Assembly (NCBI RefSeq): GCF_031143425.1
Contig: NC_090446.1
Coordinates: forward strand, 1,023,081,066 to 1,023,145,065
Reading direction: 5' to 3'
Length of the DNA stretch: 64,000 bases
Source of the DNA: Pleurodeles waltl
Lineage: Eukaryota > Chordata > Amphibia > Caudata > Salamandridae
The notes under the pieces are model-generated. The model did no database searches, was not told where the DNA came from, and saw nothing but the letters and a program-made list of their open reading frames with translations. Of the stretch, positions 56,957-64,000 are shown one piece after another. Each line of letters opens with the position of its first letter. Position 1 is the stretch's first letter. Made by a program: the position numbers and the translations under genes.

Positions 56957-58984
56957 ATGGAACGGACCCCATTCTGCTTCTGCCCCGAATGCCTTAACAA
57001 GTATCCGTACACAGATCAACACCTGGTCTGTAATTTGTGTTTGTCCCCCGAACACAAAGAGGATACTTGCGAGGCCTGTCTGGCATTTCAGTCGAAGAAA
57101 ACGCTACAGGACCGGAGAGCACGAAGGCTTCAAATGGCATCGGCGCCATCAGGGCACCACAACATCGAGGAAGAAGAGACTTTCTCCATTGCTGACTCGG
57201 ACTCAGGCGAGCCCGAAACAGAACAGATGCCGAAAACCGTGAGTAAATCAGCCCTGGCCAAAACTCACGCAAAAATCATGAAGGCCCAGGGGACGCCGCC
57301 GCCAGCAGGCCATGGCTCAACCCATAAAATCGGTGACCGTCCATCGGTACCGAAAAAGGGCACACACGTGTCGAAGTCATCCGACTCAGGTCGAGATACC
57401 GGCACAGAACATACTCGACACCGAGACCCTAGTTCCGACCAAACTCGACATCGAGATACCGGCACCGAGATAAGTCGGCACCAAGAGATCGGAACACCGA
57501 AACGTAAAAAAGTGGCTTCGGAGCCGAAAAAGACTGTAGAAAAGGTTTCGGTACCGAAACATCCAGCTTCGGAGCAGAAAACAAGCTCCTACTCCGAGGA
57601 GCAAGGCCTTTCAGCACAACTGCAAGGCCATAAATTTGGACAAGAACTAGAAGCAGGGGAGCCAGATTATACACAAAGTAGGCTCTATATTCAAAAGGAT
57701 ACAGGGAAGATAAGAACTCTCCCTCCTATAAGAATGAAAAGGAAACTTGCTTTCCAAGACAAAGAAAAACGACTACAAGCAAAAGTGGCAAAAGCAGTAA
57801 CTCCACCTCACTCTTCGCCACAACCGTCGCCACACCACTCACCGCAACTGTCACCAATTGCAACACCCCCAATGATGCAATCTCCAACACACACAGGGAT
57901 GAGCCAGGATGACCCAGATGCATGGGATCTCTATGATGCGCCTGTATCAGACAATAGTCCTGACTGCTACCCAGCAAGGCCGTCACCACCTGAAGACAGT
58001 ACAGCCTACACGCAGGTGGTGTCCAGAGCAGCGGCTTTTCCCAATGTGGCACTGCACGCTGAACACATTGAGGATGACTTTTTATTTAATACTTTGTCGT
58101 CGACACACAGTCAGTACCAAAGTCTCCCGATGTTACCAGGGATGCTGAAACACGCAAAACAAGTATTTCAAGAACCCGTCAAAGGCCGAGCCTTCACACC
58201 TAGGGTGGAGAAAAAGTACGAGCCTCCCCCTACAGACCCCGTGTACATCACACAACAACTGACACCTGACTCAGTAGTAGTGGGCGCAGCACGAAAAAGG
58301 GCTAATTCACACACCTCTGGAGATGCACCACCACCCGACAAAGAAAGTCGAAAGTTTGATGCAGCGGGAAAGAGAGTTGCAGCACAAGCGGCCAATCAAT
58401 GGCGCATTGCCAATTCACAAGCTTTATTGTCAAGATATGACAGAGCTCATTGGGATGAAATGCAACACTTCATAGAACATCTGCCCAAGGAGTTCCAAAA
58501 GCGTGCACAACAAGTGGTGGAAGAGGACCAAAGTATCTCAAACAACCAGATACGATCGGCGATGGATGTAGCGGACACAGCGGCAAGAACTGTGAATACA
58601 GCGGTCACTATTCGGAGACACGCATGGCTACGCACCTCCGGGTTTAAACCAGAGATCCAGCAGGCTGTGCTTAATATGCCTTTTAATGGACAGCAGTTGT
58701 TTGGGCCGGAGGTGGACACAGCTATAGAAAAGCTGAAGAAGGACACTGATACGGCCAAGGCCATGGGCGCGCTCTACTCCCCACAGAGCAGAGGCACATT
58801 TAGGAAGACACAATTCAGAGGGGGGTTTCGGGCCCAAAGCACAGAACCCACAACCTCACAAACCAGACCCACATACCAGGCCCAGTATCAAAGAGGAGGA
58901 TTTCGGGGACAATACAGAGGCGGACAGTTCCCTAAAACTAGGGGAAAGTTCCAAAGCCCAAAGACCCCTCAAACTAAACAGTGA
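56957..58984 (+). CDS. DIRS-A3 Gag, intact 675 residues
   Basis: ATG at 56957 matches the start position in A1. Residues 9-41 form a Cys/His cluster: Cys9, Cys12, His22, Cys25, Cys28, His33, Cys38 and Cys41. Then come a long Ser/Thr/Arg-rich part (about 90-200), a block YIQKDTGKIRTLPPIRMKRK (about 235) shared by all copies, and a Pro/His-rich stretch. The conserved core follows: DDFLFNTLSSTHSQYQSLP, GMLKHAKQVF, SVVVGAARKRANSH, NQWRIANSQALLSRYD, GQQLFGPEVDTAIEKL. The C-terminal tail is RGGF/RGG-like. The gene ends CAG-TGA-C. Gag likely binds and packages element RNA. No stop or frameshift is seen, unlike in the other copies. Confidence 0.85.
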   Translation: MERTPFCFCPECLNKYPYTDQHLVCNLCLSPEHKEDTCEACLAFQSKKTLQDRRARRLQMASAPSGHHNIEEEETFSIADSDSGEPETEQMPKTVSKSALAKTHAKIMKAQGTPPPAGHGSTHKIGDRPSVPKKGTHVSKSSDSGRDTGTEHTRHRDPSSDQTRHRDTGTEISRHQEIGTPKRKKVASEPKKTVEKVSVPKHPASEQKTSSYSEEQGLSAQLQGHKFGQELEAGEPDYTQSRLYIQKDTGKIRTLPPIRMKRKLAFQDKEKRLQAKVAKAVTPPHSSPQPSPHHSPQLSPIATPPMMQSPTHTGMSQDDPDAWDLYDAPVSDNSPDCYPARPSPPEDSTAYTQVVSRAAAFPNVALHAEHIEDDFLFNTLSSTHSQYQSLPMLPGMLKHAKQVFQEPVKGRAFTPRVEKKYEPPPTDPVYITQQLTPDSVVVGAARKRANSHTSGDAPPPDKESRKFDAAGKRVAAQAANQWRIANSQALLSRYDRAHWDEMQHFIEHLPKEFQKRAQQVVEEDQSISNNQIRSAMDVADTAARTVNTAVTIRRHAWLRTSGFKPEIQQAVLNMPFNGQQLFGPEVDTAIEKLKKDTDTAKAMGALYSPQSRGTFRKTQFRGGFRAQSTEPTTSQTRPTYQAQYQRGGFRGQYRGGQFPKTRGKFQSPKTPQTKQ

Positions 58985-60884
58985 CGTCACTGTCACAAAT
59001 CCCCAACACATAACACCAGTGGGGGGGAGACTCACAGATTATTACCAGAATTGGGAGGAAATAACAACAGACTCGTGGGTCCTAGCCATTATCCAACATG
59101 GTTATTGCATAGAATTCCTACAATTACCACCAAATGTGCCTCCAAGAACACAGAACATGTCCAAACAGCACTTAGATCTATTAGAAATAGAAGTTCAAGC
59201 ATTGTTACAAAAAGACGCAATAGAACTTGTACCCAACCATCAAAAAGGAACAGGTGTTTATTCCCTGTATTTTCTAATACCCAAAAAGGACAAAACTCTG
59301 AGACCCATCTTAGATCTCAGAACACTAAATCTTTACATCAAATCAGATCACTTTTACATGGTGACACTTCAAGACGTAATCCCCTTGCTCAAACAACAAG
59401 ACTACATGTCAACTTTAGATCTCAAGGATGCGTACTTCCATATACCCAAACATCCTTCAAACAGGAAATACTTAAGGTTTGTAATCCAAGGAGTACATTA
59501 CCAGTTCAAAGTGTTACCATTCAGGATAACAACAGCACCAAGGGTATTTACAAAATGCCTTGCAGTAGTAGTGGCACATATCAGAAGACAGCACATACAC
59601 GTATTCCCGTTTCTGGACGATTGGTTAACCAAAACCAACACTCAAGAACAGTGTTTTCAACACACAAAATAGGTCATAGAAACCCTTCACAAACTGGGTT
59701 TCTCACTAAACTACCAAAAATCACACCTACAGCCGTGTCAAATACAACAATACTTAGGAGCAACAATCAACTCAAAAAATGGGATTGCCACTCCGAGTCC
59801 ACAAAGGGTACAAGCATTCCAAAACGTAATACAAAGCATGCACCGAAACCAGAAGTATCAGGTAAAATTAGTGATGAAACTACTAGGCATGATGTCCCCA
59901 TGCATAGCCATTGTCCCAAACGCAAGATTACACATGCAACCCTTGGAACAGTGCCTAGCAACACAATGGACACAAGCACAGGGTCAACTACAAGATCTAG
60001 TGTTGATAGACCGCCAAACACACACCTCGCTACAATGGTGGAATCATGTAAATTTAAATCAAGGGCGGCCTTTCCAGGACCCAGTGCCTCAATACGTGAT
60101 CACAACAGATGCTTCCATGGTAGGGTGGGGAGCACACCTCAACCAACACAGCATCCAGGGACAATGGGACACTCAGCAGAAACAACTTCACATAAATCAC
60201 CTAGAACTACTAGCAGTGTTTCTAGCGTTGAAAGCATTTCAACCGCTAATAGCCCACAAACACATTCTTGTCAAAACAGACAACATGACAACAATGTATT
60301 ACTTAAACAAACAGGGAGGCACACACTCATCACAACTGTGTCTCTTAGCACAGAAGATTTGGCATTGGGAGATTCACAATCACATTCGCCTAATAGCGCA
60401 ATATATCCCAGGAATTCAAAACCAGTTGGCCGACAATCTCAGTCGAGATCACCAACAGATCCACGAATGGGAGATTCATCCACAGATACTACAAACCTAC
60501 TTCCAAAACTGGGGAACGCCGCAAATAGACCTATTCGCAACAAAAGAAAATGCAAAATGCCAAAACTTCGCATCCAGGTACCCACAGCCTCACTCCAAGG
60601 GCAATGCGTTATGGATGAGTTGGTCAGGGATATTTGCTTACGCTTTTCCCCGTCTCCCACTCCTTCTGTATCTAGTAAACAAATTGAGTCAAAACAAACT
60701 CAAACTAATACTAATAGCACCAACTTGGGCACGACAACCTTGGTACACAACACTACTAGACCTGTCAGTAGTGCCTCATATCAAACTACCAAACAGACCA
60801 GATCTGTTAACTCAACACAAACAGCAGATCAGACACCCGAATCCAGCATCGCTCAATCTAGCTATCTGGCTCCTGAAATCTTAG
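58985..60884 (+). pseudogene. DIRS-A3 RT/RNase H polyprotein, one nonsense codon
   Basis: The frame is open from inside the gag end to 60884, broken only by TAG at 59670-59672 where A1 has Tyr. RT: GTGVYSLYFLIPKKDKTLRP, LDLRTLNLYIKSDHF, STLDLKDAYFHIPKHPS, FRITTAPRVFTKCLAV and catalytic FLDDWL (about 59610). RNase H: TTDASMVGWGAHL (about 60102), LELLAVFLALKAF, KTDNMTTMYYLNKQ and LADNLSR. The C-terminal DIRS domain has IDLFATKENAKCQNFASRYP, GNALWMSWSGIFAYAFPRLP and IAPTWARQPWY. RT lies +1 relative to gag. All catalytic residues appear present apart from the nonsense codon. Confidence 0.88.
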
Positions 60885-61669
60885 AATTCGGACACCTAGA
60901 CCTTACCCAAGAATGTATGGAGGTCATCAAACAGGCTAGAAAGCCTACTACAAGACATTGCTATGCAAATAAATGGAAACGATTTGTTTATTACTGTCAT
61001 AATAATCAAATTCAACCATTACATACGTCCGCTAAAAACATTGTAAGCTACTTACTACACTTACAAAAATCTAACTTAGCTTTTTCAGCCATTAAAATAC
61101 ATCTCACAGCAATTTCTGCTCATCTACAAATTACACATTCAACTTCACTATTTAGAATCCCAGTCATAAAAGCATTTATGGAGGGTCTAAAAAGGATCAT
61201 TCCACCAAGAACACCACCAGTTCCTTCGTGGAACCTCAATATTGTATTAACGCGACTCATGGGTCCACCATTCGAACCCATGCACTCTTGTGAAATGCAA
61301 TTAACTTGGAAAGTAGCCTTCCTAATAGCTATCACATCTCTCAGAAGAGTAAGTGAAATACAAGCCTTTACCATACAGGAACCCTTTATACAAATACACA
61401 AACATAAAGTGGTTCTACGCACAAATCCAAAAATGTTGCCAAAAGTTACATCACCGTTCCACTTAAACCAAACTTTGGAACTCCCAGTGTTTTTTCCACA
61501 ACCAGACTCTGTAGCTGAAAGAGCATTACACACATTAGACATAAAAAGAGCTCTATTGTACTACATTGATAAAACTAAACAGTTTCGCAAAACAATTGTT
61601 TGTAGCTTACCAAAAACCTCATACAGGGAATCCAATATCCAAACAAGGCATTGCCAGATGGATAGTTAA
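58985..61669 (+). CDS. Long frame overlapping RT/RNase H, ending in the tyrosine recombinase
   Basis: Directly after the gag TGA and in the same frame, 895 codons are open. The first about 630 lie over RT/RNase H in another frame and give a Ser/Thr/Gln/Arg-rich sequence with no domain I know. The rest is the recombinase: CMEVIKQARKPTTRHCYANKWKRFVYYC, core-binding part, IKAFMEGLKRIIPPRTPPVPSWNLN, and LRRVSEIQAF with the catalytic Arg (about 61338). A 4-bp deletion near 61590 shifts the frame, which continues at 61566-61928 with HSTR (61728-61739) and the likely catalytic Tyr in KHYC (61836). DIRS recombinases integrate circular cDNA. The overlapping part is also open in stretches in A1 and A2. 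Confidence 0.6.
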   Translation, partial: RHCHKSPTHNTSGGETHRLLPELGGNNNRLVGPSHYPTWLLHRIPTITTKCASKNTEHVQTALRSIRNRSSSIVTKRRNRTCTQPSKRNRCLFPVFSNTQKGQNSETHLRSQNTKSLHQIRSLLHGDTSRRNPLAQTTRLHVNFRSQGCVLPYTQTSFKQEILKVCNPRSTLPVQSVTIQDNNSTKGIYKMPCSSSGTYQKTAHTRIPVSGRLVNQNQHSRTVFSTHKIGHRNPSQTGFLTKLPKITPTAVSNTTILRSNNQLKKWDCHSESTKGTSIPKRNTKHAPKPEVSGKISDETTRHDVPMHSHCPKRKITHATLGTVPSNTMDTSTGSTTRSSVDRPPNTHLATMVESCKFKSRAAFPGPSASIRDHNRCFHGRVGSTPQPTQHPGTMGHSAETTSHKSPRTTSSVSSVESISTANSPQTHSCQNRQHDNNVLLKQTGRHTLITTVSLSTEDLALGDSQSHSPNSAIYPRNSKPVGRQSQSRSPTDPRMGDSSTDTTNLLPKLGNAANRPIRNKRKCKMPKLRIQVPTASLQGQCVMDELVRDICLRFSPSPTPSVSSKQIESKQTQTNTNSTNLGTTTLVHNTTRPVSSASYQTTKQTRSVNSTQTADQTPESSIAQSSYLAPEILEFGHLDLTQECMEVIKQARKPTTRHCYANKWKRFVYYCHNNQIQPLHTSAKNIVSYLLHLQKSNLAFSAIKIHLTAISAHLQITHSTSLFRIPVIKAFMEGLKRIIPPRTPPVPSWNLNIVLTRLMGPPFEPMHSCEMQLTWKVAFLIAITSLRRVSEIQAFTIQEPFIQIHKHKVVLRTNPKMLPKVTSPFHLNQTLELPVFFPQPDSVAERALHTLDIKRALLYYIDKTKQFRKTIVCSLPKTSYRESNIQTRHCQMDS

Positions 61670-61928
61670 ATGTATTCAAACCTGTTATGTTAAAGCTAAA
61701 AGAGAACTGCCTATTACACCAAAGGCACACTCCACTAGAAAGAAAGGCGCCACAATGGCCTTTCTAGGAAATATACCAATGACAGATATCTGTAAGGCAG
61801 CCACATGGTCTACACCTCATACATTCACTAAACATTACTGCGTGGGTGTGTTAACAACACAACAAGCCACAGTAGGACAAGCAGTACTAAGAACATTATT
61901 TCAAACAACTTCAACTCCTACAGGCTAA
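61566..61928 (+). pseudogene. DIRS-A3 tyrosine recombinase, C-terminal end in shifted frame
   Basis: KQLFVAYQKPHTGNPISKQGIARWIVKC, then HSTRKKGATMAFLGNIPMTDICKAATWS and TFTKHYCVGV, with the His-x-x-Arg and Tyr of the RHRY set. It is joined to the upstream recombinase through a 4-bp deletion relative to A1. The TAA at 61926-61928 matches the end position in A1 and A2. Confidence 0.8.
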
Positions 61929-61967
61929 ACCTCCGCTTTTGGGGACATAACTGCTTACTAGTCTATG

Positions 61968-62075
61968 CACAGCATGTGTATCTGCAGCTACACATGCCAT
62001 TGAACGGAAAATGTCACTTACCCAGTGTACATCTGTTTGTGGCATGAGATGCTGCAGATTCACATGCGCCCTCCC
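61968..62075 (+). repeat. DIRS-A3 ICR
   Basis: GCATGTGTATCTGCAGCTAC and following bases complement the left-ITR tip of A2. From CGGAAAATGTCACTTACCC on they complement the right-ITR tip. The switch point lies near 61998. Confidence 0.85.
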
Positions 62076-62249
62076 ACCTCCCCGGGAGCCTGTAGCCGTT
62101 ATAAGTTGATTAAAGTTAAACTTGTACATTTGTAAATTTGTAAATATAACACTTTTAGTCACATTATGTACATACATACTTACTCCATTGCATGGACACT
62201 ATTACTATATACACAACTCCTACCTCTCCCTCTGCGGGGAAAACAATCT

Positions 62250-62444
62250 AAGATGGAGTCGACGCCCGTGCGCAATGGAGCCGAAATGGGAGGAGTCCCT
62301 CGATCTTGTGACTCGAAAAGACTTCTTCGAACAAAAACAACTCGTAACACTCCGAGCCCAACACTAGATGGCGGGATACGCACAGCATGTGAATCTGCAG
62401 CGTCTCATGCCACGAACAGATGTACACTGGATAAGTGACATTTT

Positions 62445-62448
<4 letters not shown>
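62250..62448 (+). repeat. Right ITR of DIRS-A3
   Basis: Runs from GATGGAGTCGACGCCCG to the TTTTCCAT tip and is inverted relative to the left ITRs of A1 and A2. It is followed by (TA)n. Confidence 0.8.

Positions 62449-62482
<34 letters not shown>
62449..62482. repeat. (TA)n tract at the DIRS-A3 right end
   Basis: Uninterrupted alternating AT directly after the right terminus. Confidence 0.85.
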
Positions 62483-62484
<2 letters not shown>

Positions 62485-62614
62485 CCTAGTCTCTAGGTAG
62501 TTATAGTTAGGACCATGTTTCCATAGAAAAAGCGTTTTCTGACTTGCCTGACCGCAGGGGAGTTCTGGAGGGCTCTCTCGCAGTCCCAGATAGCCCATAA
62601 GGGTTTAAAAAACA

Positions 62615-62711
62615 GAAAAGGATTAGCTCAGTGTGAAGGTCGCAGACATTCACACTGAGCATTGAGGGTTCGAGACCAGCTGGACTCGTTTCCCTCTTTT
62701 TTTTTTTTTTA
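62615..62711 (+). ncRNA. tRNA-like pol III segment in a hairpin (SINE head or pseudo-tRNA)
   Basis: A box TAGCTCAGTGT (62624-62634) and B box GGTTCGAGACC (62667-62677) lie at tRNA-like spacing, with a T-run terminator at 62697-62711. No acceptor stem pairs. Instead GCTCAGTGTGAA and TTCACACTGAGC form a perfect 12-bp stem (62626-62637 and 62649-62660) that includes most of the A box. It is probably a tRNA-derived repeat and not a tRNA gene. Confidence 0.45.
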
Positions 62712-62879
62712 TTATATAAAGTACAAGTTCTTATATTTTTATATAAACGACAGATACATTTTTTATTTTAAATTCTACACAAATATCTCATTCTAAGTAT
62801 ACCAGAAATCAAAGCCTAAAAAACTCTCTAACTTTCTCCCTCCCTCTCACTTTCTTTCTCTCTCTGTCTCTCTTTTAAT

Positions 62880-63570
62880 CAATTTCCCCCACTCACACAC
62901 CCACTCCGACTCTTGTGCACTCACAGCCCCAGTCAGACCCTCATGCACCCACTCGTAGACCCACTTAGACAGTTACGCACCCACTCACTCACCCACTCAG
63001 ACTGTCACACACCCACTCTCAGACCCAATGACACCCTCATGCACCAACTCACAGACCTGCTCACATACTAACACACCCACTAAAACACAGATGTACGCAC
63101 TATGATTCGCAGACATACACTCTGAGAGACACTCTCAACCCCACATACAGCCTCTCACACTATTCTCACACCCAGTGAGGCCACGGCCAACTTCCACTGT
63201 ACACGACCAAAAGGCCATGTGCATCATGGGTTTGTGTGGGTAAGGAAGTTGGCTGCAGGTACCTGGGGCAGGCCAGCCCTTGTGGGCAAGCCCTACTGGC
63301 ACACTGGCAAAGGCTGTGCATGGTGCAAGGTAGGGTGTTTACAGGGGGTTGACCTCAGGGCCTGGTTGCAGGCCAGGCCCTGTTGCCAACAATCCCTGCG
63401 CATGGAAGAAGGCCATGCACAGCGTTGGTTGGATTAACGTATAGTAATAAAAATTACTATACGTTAAAGAAAAAACACAGAAATTCACTGAAAAAAACAA
63501 AGGTTACAAAAACGTTATAGTTAGGTTCTGAATTTACTCGTACAAAACCATAGAAATTCAGCAGCTTAGA
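62880..63570 (+). repeat. Dispersed repeat R3, copy 2
   Basis: Colinear with 32960-33640: the CACTCA/GACCCACT simple-sequence block, GGCCATGTGCA, GGCCAGxCCTTGTGGGCAA and GGAAGAAGGCCATGC-type blocks. Then come the AT hairpin (63434-63467) and units with AGGTTACAAAAACGTTATAG. Non-coding. Confidence 0.65.
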
Positions 63571-64000
63571 ATCAAGTGTTTTAAGTTGGAATGAGAACAC
63601 ACTCATATGCTAATGCACAACAGAACTCCGAATGTGTTGTAATCCATATATTATACATTTTGCCATTTGATGAACATCCCAGAATAACTTACCATAGAAA
63701 CAAATCATTGAATGATGTTCTTAGTTACAATCGTATTGAGGAAAGCAGTGGCATTGATACTGCTGAGAAAGTAGCATTATTTTTTGTGCATTAAATGTAA
63801 GGCTGGCAAAAACAATGAAAATATTTTTTAATTTACAATCCGATAGTATTTGTGAATTTAAATTTAGGAATTATTTAACATACATTAAAGAGCAATTTGA
63901 CATAGTCGTCAACAATACCTGGTTGCCAGACATTTCTAAGATACACACTAATAAAAAGGGATAATTTACAATTCTCTGCAATTGATAGAACTGGAAACAG
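63571..64000. other. Intergenic, nothing recognised
   Basis: AT-rich sequence without a coding motif or repeat that I could identify. Confidence 0.5.

Larger units (their letters stand above)
56735..62448 (+). mobile_element. DIRS-A copy A3, best preserved
   Basis: 5.7 kb with an intact gag, an RT/RNase H frame with one nonsense codon, a YR with one short deletion, an ICR (61968-62075) and a right ITR (about 62250-62448) ending in TTTTCCAT. The left ITR is missing: homology to A2 begins at ATGTTTTCTTTCCGC, just inside the ITR, against the gypsy relic. The copy therefore could not move on its own even if its genes were repaired. Confidence 0.88.

Noticed and set aside
62621..62694. Functional tRNA gene
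   Set aside because: A and B boxes are present, but the acceptor and anticodon stems do not form. The sequence folds into a different hairpin.
1..64000. Host protein-coding gene, bacterial-type operon or CRISPR array
   Set aside because: All coding motifs found belong to transposable elements. I saw no exon with splice signals and host-domain content, and no regularly spaced short repeats with unique spacers.

Overview
The window looks like gene-free intergenic DNA from a very large vertebrate genome, most likely a salamander and probably a newt. That placement is an inference. It rests on the dominance of DIRS-type (tyrosine-recombinase) retroelements, on L2-, L1- and Ty3/gypsy-type elements, on long non-coding LTR-like repeats, and on the absence of any recognisable host exon in 64 kb. 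Nothing bacterial or viral-genomic is present: there are no operons, ribosome binding sites or CRISPR arrays.

Layout. 1-1.4 kb: minus-strand L1-like ruin, then a palindromic MITE (1.41-1.58 kb). 2.7-3.9 kb: minus-strand 3' part of a DIRS element (family B). 4.0-7.2 kb: very old plus-strand DIRS (family A), carrying a GC-rich fold-back transposon. 7.25-9.9 kb: non-coding LTR-like repeat. 9.9-13.1 kb: right end of another old DIRS-A, split by an L2 LINE. 13.2-19.3 kb (copy A1) and 19.3-28.05 kb (copy A2): two DIRS-A copies placed head-to-tail. A1 carries a second fold-back transposon and A2 carries a 2.9-kb LTR. 29.26-30.82 kb: Tc1-like DD37E transposon with IR/DR termini and one nonsense codon. 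32.6-33.7 kb: dispersed repeat that recurs at 62.9-63.6 kb. 34.3-41.7 kb: minus-strand LTR-like repeat split by a full-length LINE (35,218-41,126) that has exact 10-bp target duplications and a five-unit tandem promoter-like 5' end. 43.1-43.8 kb: possible L1 remnant. 45.5-52.1 kb: DIRS-B copy B1, holding a snap-back insertion (14-bp TSD) and an L2 (4-bp TSD). 52.4-54.7 kb: decayed DIRS-B copy B2. 54.7-56.7 kb: minus-strand Ty3/gypsy 3' half with its LTR. 56.7-62.45 kb: best-preserved DIRS-A (A3), with an intact 675-codon gag. 62.5-64 kb: a tRNA-like segment and the dispersed repeat.

How the parts work together. The coding capacity is that of selfish elements. DIRS elements combine Gag, an RT/RNase H polyprotein and a tyrosine recombinase with inverted terminal repeats, plus an internal complementary region that matches the joined ends. 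All of these parts can be read here. The LINEs supply endonuclease and RT, and the Tc1 element supplies a DDE transposase. Because many insertions interrupt a coding frame, or can be compared with a second copy in the window, several empty sites and target duplications can be reconstructed directly. The least explained signals are the long second open frame laid over the DIRS RT/RNase H gene, the leaky-looking Gag stop that precedes it in frame, the head-to-tail chain of DIRS copies, and the tandem promoter array of the LINE.
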